Of a DNA stretch of 64,000 nt, positions 35,395-46,894 are shown piece by piece. Position 1 is the first letter of the stretch. Every line of letters begins with the position of its first letter. Position numbers and translations under genes: made by a program. The stretch comes from Entonaema liquescens (taxonomy: Eukaryota; Ascomycota; Sordariomycetes; Xylariales; Xylariaceae), in contig CADCSX010000005.1 in the NCBI GenBank assembly GCA_902805475.1, positions 2,429,501 to 2,493,500 of the forward strand. Reading direction: 5' to 3'. Under the pieces are notes generated by a model. The model saw nothing but the letters and a program-made list of their open reading frames with translations. It had not been told where the DNA came from and did no database searches.

Positions 35395-35962
35395 TGCTTA
35401 AACTCGAATTTACCTTTGCCTCGTTATGTTATCTCTCAAAAGGCAGCAAGATATATTACGTCGAAGGCAGATGTTACAATCTAGATAGTGGAAGAGTTCA
35501 ATCTAATAAACGCGTCGGCCTGAAAAGTCGCGTCCAGAATTAAGTACTTAGTGGGTACTGTGGCGTGCCACGTCCTCTGAACCGCGGGGTTCCTTCCATA
35601 AACCTCTCTAGGTTAAGTATCAAGTACTGACAAAGGTGGGGCTATAAGCTATAGCTGAATATTGAACCAATTACATGTAAGAAAGCTATGAGACTGTCAG
35701 CTGGCAACTCCTCGTACGTCATTCTCTCAGGCGTCAGCATATATCTATGTAGGTACGCAGGCAGGCAGTAAAGAAAGTACCTACAAAGACCTAGGTTAGC
35801 AGGTGCGTCGCCAAGCACATGGAAGGAGGCATCTTACATTTCGGGCGCCTACCTTAGGTACTTACATACAATTACCTAGCTTCTGTCATTCCACCTTCCT
35901 TGATACATTAGGTACTCTCTAAAGATCTTTCAAAGTTATAACGATTGATTACTACTACCACC
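35395..35962. other. Divergent promoter region between RPA1 and the DLH-family gene
   Basis: Shared upstream region of two divergent genes. It is rich in taggtac, cctaggt and aggcaggcag words (35740-35900). No gene was recognised. Confidence 0.45.
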
Positions 35963-37167
35963 ATGGCGGACGCAGATGTCGCAACTAGATCTCCCGAGAG
36001 CGACGCTCAGGAGACCACGAACCCGAGCGACACTCCTACACAAACTAATCCCACGATGGGCGAACACTGCACCTCAGACAGACCTACCCGTAAGTCATCT
36101 TAAAACCAGTACGTCGACCAGTGTCGGCATTGACATTTATTACATAGCTGCCGGTCTGGCTCCCAAGGGAGAACTAAGAAAACTCGGTGGAGTGGATGTC
36201 AGTCCTCCGATACAACTATAGCCGTCAATTATCTATAGGCCCACGCTTATATTGCAGTAGGTTTATCTTGCAAAACCGGAGACGTATCCGACAAATCCAT
36301 CGAAACTTCTTCTCCTTCTTTCGAGCGGCACGGGAATCAAGTCGACGAACAATCAGATTCAAGCGGATAAGTTTGCCGATGAGGGTTTGTACGTATATCT
36401 CAGAATGTTGAATATTTCATCTTTAATTGCAATACGGAAACGCATATAGGATTTGTGTGGCTATTATTAATTCTTAAGGTAGTGTCGTTGTCATGCCGGA
36501 CCTTTTCGAAGGCAACCCAGCGCCGAATTCTTCTCCGGTCTCCGAAGCCGAGGCGCAAGGGACCTCATTCCTTGACAAACTCAAGTTCAAAGCCGTTGAA
36601 ATTGCAAAGTCATTCGTAATCGATGAGTGGTTAGCACGCCATACCGAGGAAAAGGTCATGCCAATACTCGAGAAAGTTATCGACGCATGCAAGGGCGAAT
36701 TTGCGGATGCGGTTGGTAATGGAGGTGGCATATACGCAGTGGGTTATTGCTTCGGTGGGCGATATGTGCTCTTGCTAGCTAGCGAACGTAGCCATACGCC
36801 AACAGGTTGGACTGGCGCACAGAAACCTGCCGACGAGGAAGCGGGTGACAAGGCAAGCCTATCAAAGAAGGGCCCGTATATCAAAGCAGGCGCGCTGGCG
36901 CATGCAACTTTAGTGTCGCCAGAAGACTTTCAGGGGTTGAAAATCCCCGTGAGCCTAGTCTGCGTAGAAAGCGATCCCCTATTCCCAGACGAAGTCCGGG
37001 AAACCGGGGAAAACATAATGTCCACGGAGAGTGTGGAGCATGAAGTCCAGGTCTATCCTGGAGTTCCGCATGGCTTTGCCGTCATCGGAGACTACGATGA
37101 CGCCAACATCAAGGATGCACAAATAACGGCCTTCGAGCAGATGTTAAGATGGCTTAGGGAACATTAG
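35963..37167 (+). CDS. Dienelactone hydrolase family protein
   Basis: Alpha/beta hydrolase of 329 residues. Exons are 35963-36089, 36148-36197, 36261-36388 and 36483-37167, with all phases consistent. The N-terminus has GEHCTSDRPTPAG, typical of fungal members, then GGVDVYLAKPETYP and LLLLLSSGTGIKSTNNQIQADKFADEGFVVVMPDLF. The catalytic triad is visible: Cys about 191 in GYCFGGRY, Asp about 266 in ESDPLFPDE and His about 298 in GVPHGF. Bacterial relatives open dienelactone in chlorocatechol breakdown; the natural substrate of fungal cytosolic members is generally unknown. The acceptor before exon 3 is the second AG of TGCAGTAG, because using the first would put a stop in frame. The 3' end faces a quinone oxidoreductase gene 150 bases away. 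Confidence 0.9.
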
Positions 37168-37315
37168 AAAGGCAATAAGGTTGACTGCTTTCACGGCGTT
37201 CTCTAGTTATCATGTGGTCAGGAGAGCGCGGCGATTAGGTTTGGAAGTCCAGTAGTTACGCAGAATCCGATCATAAAATAAAGCCTGAAGATCTTGTTCG
37301 TAGGTATATTTACTT

Positions 37316-38453
37316 CTACGGGATTGTGCAAATGATCTTTCCCGTTGTCTTATTTTCCTCCAGCTGCTGGTGCGCCTTGATAATCTCGTCCATAGGTAAG
37401 ACTGTATCAATCAGGACTTTTAGCTTGCCACTTTCAAAGTGAGGAATATACTCGGCTAATTTGTCCCTCAACCGGCCTTGGTAGTCGGCGTCTCTGCTCC
37501 GCAGGGTACTGCCCTCAAGTCGAATTCGCTTATATAGTAGCATACTATAATCCACTCCGTCGAGACGGGTACCACCCATCATGCCAAGGGCAACCCATCG
37601 GGCATCTCTCGCCGCAACGGTGAGATTCTTCTGGAAGTAGCTAGCTCCGATGAAATCTATGATAAGGTCAACACCCTTCCCGCCAGTCGCCTCTAGAATC
37701 TCCTTGGCCCAGTCCTGTGTTTTATAGTTAAAGGCTTTGGTAGCACCGAGTTCACGCTCAATGAACCGACATTTCTCGTCTGTACCAGCCGTTGCGTAAA
37801 CCGCGCTCGCACCGCTATCAAGACTAAGCTGGATACCTGCGATGCTAACACCGCTAGCCTTCACAGAAGGTCAGATTGACTAGACCATATAAGGCTGTGT
37901 ATATATATGATATAGACTTACGCCTGCGTGCCACAATACACTCTTCCCTGGTGCGAATTCGCCTACCAGATGCAGTGCTTGTGTGGCTGTAATCCACGTC
38001 TCGGGGATGCCCGCCGCCGTCTCCCAGGAGAAACTATCCGGTTTGTGCAGCAGCATCTTAGAGCTCACGGCGATGAACTCGGCGTAAGCACCACCGTATG
38101 CTAGACCAAAGACGGCGTCGCCGACCTTGAAGTCGCCATGTGGACCGGGACCGAACGACTCAATTATGCCACTAAACTCAACACCCAGAGTAAGCGGTGC
38201 TTGTGGCGGTAACGGGTATCGCCCTTCACGCTGAATAAGGTCCATACGGTTCAGCCCGAAGGCTTTGACACGCACTAGAGCATCGCCCTCCTTAGGCTCA
38301 GGCTTAGGGGTTTCGGGGTTTATGAAGAGTGAGGTAGCGGGCCCCTTTCCGCCTCTGATATCTACATTGGAGTATCGTCAGCTTCTATATCTGATATTTA
38401 AAGTTTCAAGTTCACGATGATCACATACCGACAGCTTTCATCGTGCTACTCAT
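37316..38453 (-). CDS. Zinc-independent quinone oxidoreductase (zeta-crystallin-like MDR)
   Basis: NADPH-dependent medium-chain reductase of 335 residues, probably cytosolic. Exons are 38453-38429, 38361-37922 and 37858-37316; the first encodes only MSSTMKAV and a split codon. Recognised blocks are VRVKAFGLNRMDLIQREGRYP, LGVEFSGIIE, GDAVFGLAYGGAYAEFIAV and GIPETWITATQAL. The dinucleotide-binding loop HAGASGVSIAGIQL is formed across the second intron, followed by FNYKTQDWAKEI and DLIIDFIGASYF. The structural zinc Cys cluster of alcohol dehydrogenases is absent, which fits the quinone reductase/zeta-crystallin subgroup (PIG3-like). The ending NKTTGKIICTIP is typical. The frame is intact. Confidence 0.92.
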
Positions 38454-41400
38454 TTCGATCCCAATGTAGATATTCCCTAGGATTATATAGGAAGCAATAT
38501 AGTAATATAAGACAGGCTCCGAGTTTTTAGAGATAGTACCAACCAGATAAAGTCTTTACTGCTTTCTGGTTGGTATTTATATTGTATGTAAAACACTAAA
38601 GCGTCGATGATGCTATTACTCTTTACTCTTATTATATAGTTTAGATAAAAATTATGCTTTGAAATCAACTGCAACTGTAAAGTGTAGGTAGGTAGTTAGG
38701 TAATTAGCACTTAATTAGCACTTATCCCGCTTAACTTCCTAGCACCGCAAAGGTTACTTCGACCGATGGCGAGCAGCTGCACGCAACCCAATGAAAGATG
38801 CTAGATGACATCAACTTTACTAAGCGGCTTAACCTAACATGCGGCAGCGTTCCAATCTCAACCCCATTCATTACCCGTACGCCGAATCCCGATCTCTAAG
38901 TAACTTAGCCAGACCGACGGAACTTCATTTGTTCAGACTACCGGCGGAGACGGAAATATTAAAAATACACTAGCAACTCTTTGGGGGAACTAAGTCGGTA
39001 TTCGGCGTCTTTTGACTTAGCACAAGGCACTTCGAAATCTTCGTTAAACTTATCAAATCCTCTAACCATAATTCATATCACAACTACAACGCCAAATCTC
39101 TCGGTCCTTATCTAACTTACCCAAGCTATTACCACTTTTTCGCGGCGTAGAGTACTCCTTCATATTCTTCGGTTGCTTAAATATACCACAGTTAAATGGG
39201 TTATAAGTCACATCTACCAGCTCGCCTAGTCCAAGTAACTGGTTGTTGTAAAGCCCTCGTCATATTGAAACCACGCATCGAAACGTAGTTTCATACTCGG
39301 TATTTCCCGGTTGAGGTTTATCGATCTTATCGGAGACAGTAATTCGACGAAGCGTATTTATTCGCATTTTGTTTCGTGGCACGAAATTAACGAGATCCTC
39401 GATAGCGAACCTGTGACTCGATTATTAAAGACAAGCGTAATTCAACAATTCGCTAGCTCTAGGACTTATGACATAAGACTGCCTAGATAATACTAGGCCA
39501 GTAGTCTCCCAAGGTAAAACGCCCATATCGTAACGGCCTGTGCGAGTTAGATGAGTCCCTACGTCGAGTAGAAAGAATAAGCAGCAAAACGTCGAAATAA
39601 CGAGATGTAAGAAATATATTCTACGATAACCGTGTATCTTCTATCTTGTCCTGCGTACGAAGTCTTCTTCCATTTAGGCGTTAAGGAACGCGCCCGAGAG
39701 TAGAGTAATAAAGAGCAAAGACACAAGCACATGGAAAGCACGCGCTGATTGGTAGCCCTGCGCCATTAAACAAGATCTCGTATGGATTTGATTACCGTGG
39801 CAGCGGTTGCATCGAAGATCTCTTAACTCATCCATGTGGGAATGGTGGAAATTACATGGAGAGGCCCATGTTGATCCAACATGGAGCCCGTTAGGCCATT
39901 TAAGCAACTCTGGAAAACTCCATAGACGAACTTTACTTCTTTCTGTCAGATAGCCTATTTTAGCATGAAAGACCTCCTGCAGTAGCTGCATGGCGTTGCC
40001 AGTTTCGACCAAGAGTACTTCCGCCTTCACCTAAGGTGACATGACATGTCGACTTGACCTAAAACTCGGAGATGACTTCAGTCTCAGCTCCAAGCTGCTC
40101 ATGTGGTTTCTTGGTTGAAGCTCACGGCAGATTATTGAATCGAATTAGACATTCAGATTAAGCTAGATTCAGCCCCGATGACTTAAAAGCTTTGACTCAA
40201 AGCTCGAAAGCTTAGGTGAGATCTACGATATCGTCAACGACTGGCCTTGGTGATCTGAGCAGACGCCTGTGGAACCCAAGACGGATGGCGAATCTACGTA
40301 GTAAATAAAACCTTAGTTGATCAAAAAGACATACACTAGAGCGTTTAGCGAGTTTCTCTAGGTTAACCGTTAGGGAATCTTTCATGGTAGTTCTATACGA
40401 GACACCGACATAGGAAATACTGCAGTGACAGCATGGCAATTCGTAAATAGATATCCTATTATCTACCACACCGCATTAAGGCGAATATTTGAGAAGACCC
40501 ATCTTCCTTTACGCAGCCGTACGCATTTGGTAGGTATTTTGCATTGAGTTTTTCCTTATCCAGGCCTTCGAAGACGGATTGATACGAGGTGTGCTAAATT
40601 ACTTGTAACAACATCGGACGATTGCATCCATGCCTTTCTACTAGATCTAGAACAACGGAAAAAAAAAAAATACCCAGTCCTGGCTCTTATCAAACCTGTT
40701 ATGCAGTTTGGCTAAGTTTCCAGAAAGCCTTGAGGAACGCTTGGTAATTTCCGGCGTCTGTGTAAGAGAGCCAATCCAGATTCGATTCTGGAGACGACCG
40801 ACCGGTTATCGGTAGCGTCTTGTCAGTCCAGGGGCTACCTCAGGGGTTTTACCCCGTCATAGGTGACTCGAAAGGGTATGAGGATACGACCGAGACCAGC
40901 CCTATTGTACAATGACAGTTTAGCTTAGGAGCTTAGATTCAGTTACACATGTCTTTCTCATCTGCACATGCTGCATTAAACGTATTACACAAATAATATA
41001 ATCCGTATTTACGTATATACGTATATACGTACATACGGGTGTGTACTAGCCGAATTGTGCTTCTCGGTACAATTAACCATCAAATTAGATGGTTTCTTAA
41101 GTCTAAGCGGCGCTCGTACTTTGCCCAAATACGGAGTCGGGATCAAAGTCTGTTAACTGTTAACTGTGTCTTGGCAACTTAGGAGGTGTGAACCCCCTGA
41201 GAAGATTTACCGAATAGGATTAGATGCATGGCTGTTTTAATTCCTTCATAGACTTTACTTCCTTGCATAAATACCAAAGTAGGTAAAGTGTTATCGGATT
41301 TCCCGCTTTAATATATATGGTACTTAGATACTTAACGCTAGTTTGTTATCAGAGCGATTGAATTTTCTGCTTACAGCGTCAGCATCTGTCCACAATTGCG

Positions 41401-41833
41401 GTTCCTGCAGAAGCGCAATCTGTTCCTGCGTCTACAATTGGCAAGTGGCAACTTTAGTGACCGACTAACTGTAAAGTTATAGTAGAAAATCCCCTATTCG
41501 AATTTCAAAACATTTACATCTTCACCATTGACCCGTATTGTAAATGTTTTTGGATATGTCAAAGCATCTATTGAAAAGAAATACGATGAGATGGATACCC
41601 GGATTTACGATGGCAACTCGGTCCGTGACGAAAACCCCAGCTCATATCACCGGTAAATCAGTGCTAAGAATAAGTTGTATCAACTCAACACTGATTGATA
41701 GTCGATACAGTAGCTCATCTTGGAAGTGTTCTATGGATCTTTTAGCCAAGGAGAAAAAAAACACGCTAGTGGCGTCTCAATTTCCGCAAATCGCCATGCT
41801 GGAAACTGATTGTAATAGAAAGAAAGAAGGATT

Positions 41834-41851
41834 AAAAAAAAAAAAAAAAAA
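41834..41851. repeat. Poly-A tract of 18
   Basis: Eighteen A in the gene-free region, followed by gctggat/gggactt direct repeats (41858-41910). No function is inferred. Confidence 0.85.
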
Positions 41852-43351
41852 GTAATGCTGGATGCTGGACTTAGACTGGAAGAACGAGGGATTGGGACTT
41901 GGGACTTGGGAAGTCGCATACCGACATGTCACCCCAGTCAGCTCGCGCTGTTCCTTGCAGGAAGCCTGCATACTACGCACAATCCCCCGGCCCGCATTAT
42001 TCTTAACCAGCCAACGAACGATGAGATCCCAAATAGTTCCGAACTATTGTTCCAAGACCCATCTCGTGTTCCTAATTATTTGCTACCTGATAATGATTCA
42101 TCACACCAATTGTATTCAACCCATATTGAATAGCCCTGTAAGATACCTTTTTGCGGTGTGCTCCCAATAGAGGCTTAGCAGTTGTACACCCCTTTTGTAT
42201 ATCGACTTACATCCTGAGTTGTACACGCTTAGAACGACCAAGTCATCATGGGGGAATCCACATTTCGACCCCAAAAGGGGCAGATTTTGACGCTCATCAT
42301 GCACCGCTAACTAAGAAGAGATACCCCTGAAGGCCCCATATGGTGGTCCATACATAGGTATGGAAGGCGAACAATTACTATGTACACTTACACATAACAC
42401 ACACATAATAATGTCCTATGTGTGTACAGTATGTGCAAATGTGCCTTCATACTAGGATATAGCTGATGATGATTGGACAGGAAAGCGAAATAAGTTGTGG
42501 GAAAAAATAAAATAAATGGAGCAGATATAGATGGAGACGGAGTCGACCCTGCTGTCCTAGCGCCTCGAAAGCCCCGTTGTCTACTGCCCTGGCAGAGACC
42601 GGGATTACAGTAAGGATAGGCTATCTACACTCCACCCCCTGAAATAATGTTAGCGCGACCCACTTGTCAGTACGTAGCAAGGGTGTTTTAGGACTACACC
42701 CTAAAGCGCGATTGGTCCGGTAAAACCCCGGCTAATAGATTCAGCCACAATAATTCCTATCAAACTCACCAAATTTATCCAATAATATTATACTACCACG
42801 TCACGTGACAGTACATAGGTACATATAACGAAATTTTCGAAATTTTATATTTAATAAAATAGTCGAAAACACGTATAAAAAAAAAGGGGGGGTCAAATGA
42901 CGTTGAATTTGAGGTTTAGGGTGGTGTGGCTTGCTAAAAGCGGGGAGGGGTGTTTGCAAAATTGGAGGCTTGAAAGGAGGCTTGAAAGAAACTCTTACTT
43001 GTCACGATACTTGACTGTGATTTAGACCAATCTTACGTTACATTTTTACTAATTTCCCCTAAGTACTCCTACAGCAAAAAAGGCCTGTACAGTACTTTAT
43101 AGTATGTTTATGATATGTTATTTTGACGTATGATAAGTTACCTTTTGTAGCGTATACATCTTACTAGCCTGATCTAAACGTCATATGGCTTTCCTTTTGT
43201 AGACGCACGGACAAGAAACTAACATTATTTCAGGGGGTGTACTGTACGAAGGAGAAACTGGAGCAGGTGTAGTTCACGTTGCGTGGTGGTGTACCATGGC
43301 GTACCTGAAAAAGCGACCTGGAAACAACCTCCCCCCATGTTGTTCGTTCTG

Positions 43352-43359
43352 TATATAAA
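43352..43359 (+). promoter_or_regulatory. Probable TATA box of the CCG-6-like gene
   Basis: TATATAAA lies about 200 bases upstream of the ATG at 43554. A C/T-rich tract (about 43385-43410) follows it, an arrangement common in strongly expressed fungal genes. The transcription start is not shown by sequence alone. Confidence 0.5.
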
Positions 43360-43553
43360 TCAACACATCCGAAGACCGATAATCCTTCCTCTCTTTTCCT
43401 CCTCACCCACACAACCTTCGCTGCAAATATCACCCTGACTTTTCAGTCAATTTCATTCGTTATACAGCATAATTAATTGCTCTAACCCTATAAATACTTA
43501 ATCCTCTACAAACGCTCTATACGAGTCACTTAATACCAGACAACTCAGTCAAA

Positions 43554-44437
43554 ATGAAGTTCTCCGTCGCTGCTCTTGCTTTCGCCGCTGGCGCTTCCGC
43601 CTCTTACCAGGTTCAGTCTTCCGAGACTCCCTCGTACCCGGTTTCCAGCGAGACTCCTGCCTACCCCGTCTCCAGCGAGTCTGCTCCGGCTTCGTCTTAC
43701 CCGGCCACCAGCGCTCCCGCTTCTTCCTACCCGGCTAGCAGCAGCAGCAGCGCTCCCGCCGAGTACCCGGTTTCCAGCGAGTCTGCTCCCGCTTCGTCTT
43801 ACCCTGCTTCCAGCAGCAGCGTCCCGGCCGAGTACCCCGTCGTCAGCAGCTCTTCGTCCGCCTCGGCTCCTCCCTCGTACCCGACTGCTTACCCTTCTAA
43901 CTCCACCTCTGCTACTCAATACACCACCGAGGTCGTTACTTCGTACGAGACTTACTGCCCTGGCCCCACCCAGATCACCTACGGCACCAACACTTACACC
44001 GTCACTGAGGTATGATTCTTTCCACAAGACGTTCTAGAAGTGGACCCAAGACTAACAAGATTCTAATAGGCCACTACCTTGACCATCACTGACTGCCCTT
44101 GCACCATCAGCAAGCCCATCTACACTACCTCGTCAGTATCCTGCGCTACTTGGTAAGATAGCATCTTTCGAATAAGACTAAATGAACTAACATTGTATCA
44201 GTGCTCCTTCCAGCAGCGGCCCTGCTCCCCTAGCTACCCTACCACGGCCCCGGCTCCTCCCAGCTACCCTAACAACACCGCTCCCGTCAACACCCCCACC
44301 CAGGCTTACCCTACTGGTGGTGCCCCGGTGCTTCTTACCCGGCTACCCCCATCCCCACTGCGGGTGCCGGTAAGGCTGCTGCCCTTTCTGGTGCTGGCCT
44401 CGTCGGTCTGCTCGGTCTCGCCGCTGCCCTTCTGTAA
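43554..44437 (+). CDS. CCG-6-like Ser/Pro-rich GPI-type cell-wall protein, frame broken at two sites
   Basis: Secreted wall protein. MKFSVAALAFAAGASA is a signal peptide. Residues 20-115 are imperfect repeats built on YPVSSESAPASSYPA, rich in Ser and Thr for O-glycosylation. A conserved module follows, TQYTTEVVTSYETYCPGPTQITYGTNTYTVTEA and TTLTITDCPCTI, the hallmark of fungal CCG-6/GPI-anchored glycoproteins. Exons are 43554-44009, 44070-44152 and 44202-44437. In exon 3, runs CCCC at 44227-44230 and 44323-44326 each need one more C. With both restored, exon 3 fits its splice phase and ends in GKAAALSGAGLVGLLGLAAALL, a GPI attachment tail, with a stop at 44435-44437. Without restoration the GPI tail is lost. 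Homologues include clock- and stress-regulated genes; regulation here is not shown. Confidence 0.85.
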
Positions 44438-46894
44438 GCGACCAGCTACAGTTCGGTATCCGCGTCTATGACCTACGATTCTCCTTTGTTCGATAGTACC
44501 TAATACACGGTGATCGAGAGGGATGCTTCCGACGCTCATGACGGGAAGCAGACTGGAGTTGTGATGGGATTGGAGGAAGTGTTTAGACAGGGATTGTTAA
44601 CGGCACGGTGTTCTGCATTGCACTATGGAGTATTACGACCACGCATGCGGGAACTTTAATTTTGATTCTTGTAATTTCTTGTCTCGGTATTTCGGGCTAC
44701 CAACCAATATAACCATGGAGGATTGCATTGTGTGAGGTCTCCTGGCACTTGGAATGGTTCGGGGAGGTTCTTGGAACGGAGACGGTTTCTCCTGGCGGTT
44801 ACTTGGATGGAAAATCACTTCGTTTCGGAGCCTTTGGACAAAATCAAACAACCATTTCAATCTTCACCTTACCCGTCTTCACCCAGGAAGTTTCGATTCT
44901 CGTGCTCTTGCTTTTAATTACTGACTTCTCTTTCATGTACAAACTTGGAGAGTCACAAAGCTTATGTTAATATCTCGGCAAGAGTTGGCAACGCATTTCT
45001 TGTCAGCTGGATGTTTTATTGGTCTCTGGACAAAGTTTTCTATGTCTACCGAGTCCTTGTACAATAGTTCAATGACAACGTAAACATAGCTGGGAGGCCA
45101 AGTTTTGGTCCGGCATTTTAAAATCTTCTCTTTTCTACGATGAGTGACTGAATTTTATGATTGGTATGCCCTTGATTTTTGTAGAAATGTAGACACTAGT
45201 ATGAAGTGTTATGTTATCACTTCTACATCATGTAGTTCAGGAGTCGAGTTAGAGTCCTAGTTACACTCCGGTTTACTAATTCATTTCCGCAACACTTTGG
45301 CATTTTGTCTTCAATCGTATCTACTTACCCGGCACTTCGTTCTTTCACTCCGAAACTATTTATATCAATCAATAAGGCAATATGATCTACAAGTAGTTAA
45401 ACATCATACATAGACGTAGATCAAATGAACCACCACTGATCTGATCGCACAAACATGTACCTGTTGATCACTGACGATCTAAAAGCCCATGCATGTACAC
45501 ATAAGCTGGCGGTCTCGGATTTAGCAGATGTGTCGATTTCATGTATATGGTCTCAATTATAAAAAGCTAGAGATGGCGTAAGTAGTCAGACAAGTCTGAC
45601 TAGATGTGAGGGAAACACAAGGACCATTGTCAGTGTTTACGACACCCGAGACAAGACACGTGTTCTACAATAGGACATGGTTGATCCGGCGATCAGGGAG
45701 TTTTGTGTACCCGACCGTCTGTCTGGGCAGCAACCGAATACATGATGGTGGGTTACTATTATGCAGGTTTTTGCTATTCGTAGAATATCTGACATTACAC
45801 TTCGACGTCCCTGCGTCAGGTAGACTGCAACATTGCTTCCGCCCAACCTTAACAGGGCGCAACGTGACGGGTGTGCGCATACATAGTGGGAGGATCGAGG
45901 CTGGTTGCACCTAGAAGCAGCCCAGCGTCGGACGGGTACCTGCCTATCCGACTTGGTGACATCTTCGCCGTAAGGGGATATCGTGCATTGGAATAAGTAC
46001 CTAATCTATGGTAGGACATAGGCCTACATGAGACAAATCCAATAAGGTCGTGTAGATGATGCAGTCTACTGCGGGTGGCTTGGGGGATTTAATTATTCAA
46101 ATAGCCACCCGACCTCTGCTGACCGCAGACTGTATTTCACCGAGAGTCTCTCGGTCGGGGGTTTGAGTTACGGCTGGGGCGGCAAGATTCGTCCGAATCA
46201 AAGGACTCTCGACAATGACCCCTTACTTAATATTAGGAGGCTTATCTCAACCGTACATCTAAGTCGTTAACTGAAGAGGTGGTTGCCTCTTAAGACTCGA
46301 TCTGCCTAATATCCAGATAGGTATCGCTGACCTTGAGGATAGTTGGTATACTTCCATATCTTAAGACTATTAAGTTTTATTGAATATGAGATGAGCTGAA
46401 CGCTGTCGATCGTGGAGATAAGAGACCCTGGCACTACCCCTCATGTGAAGTCCCGGTAGGCAACCAAGACGTTTTCTTTAAGATGACTATCGGGGCATAT
46501 AATTTTTAACATATTCTTATTCACCTCGGCAAAGTTTATTCAAAAGGTCCATATGCCGATATGTAAGATATACATGTATGTCCCTCTATAATAGCTGAAT
46601 AGGCTTAATGCCGCGGTCTACTCGCAGCATCAGGCCTGATTTACGTAGCAGAACTCTTCCTGATTGCGAGATACCTATCTGATTGGCTATACCCCAACTT
46701 ACACCCTTGATATTGCCACACATACTATTACAGGTGCTTATCAGTGAAGATAACCAACAGTCAATATCATGGTTCTAAACGGCCTTTTTCGTTTAGATCG
46801 GATGTCTGTCTCCAATTTCAGACTCTAATCTCCATCTTAATCAACCCCCTCATTGTCAGGACCAGCAATCAAATGCTGTAACCCAACTATAACC
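44438..46894. other. Intergenic region upstream of the MFS gene
   Basis: This holds the 3' end of the CCG-6-like gene and the promoter of the transporter gene. Frames up to about 100 codons at 45606-45914 and elsewhere lack motifs. No RNA gene or repeat was recognised. Confidence 0.45.
46873..46881 (+). promoter_or_regulatory. Two-codon upstream ORF before the MFS start
   Basis: ATG CTG TAA lies 13 bases before the main ATG at 46895. If in the leader, this minimal upstream ORF would make reinitiation at the main start inefficient. Confidence 0.35.

Larger units (their letters stand above)
38454..43553. other. 5.1 kb region without a recognisable gene
   Basis: Frames here are short (under 120 codons) and without motifs. 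Visible items are an acgtatat-type alternating palindrome near 41011-41037, a gttaact direct repeat at about 41150-41165, poly-A at 40660-40671 and 41834-41851, and ggaggcttgaaa repeats near 42944. The last 200 bases hold the promoter of the CCG-6-like gene. A short tRNA-like arm near 40784 was considered and rejected. Confidence 0.5.

Noticed and set aside
40755..40807. tRNA-like T-arm (CCAGATTCGATTCTGG)
   Set aside because: The loop length is wrong for a T-arm, and no D-arm, anticodon arm or seven-base acceptor stem fits around it.
41544..41855. 103-codon plus-strand frame ending in poly-Lys
   Set aside because: The tail is the poly-A tract and the rest has no motif or coding character.
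43545..44037. Long open frames in the other plus frame and on the minus strand over the wall-protein gene
   Set aside because: They result from the Ser/Pro repeat codons; only the frame from 43554 has a signal peptide and the CCG-6 module.
46853..46894. Earlier start for the MFS protein
   Set aside because: The extra codons begin with TTG, not ATG; the first in-frame ATG is 46895.
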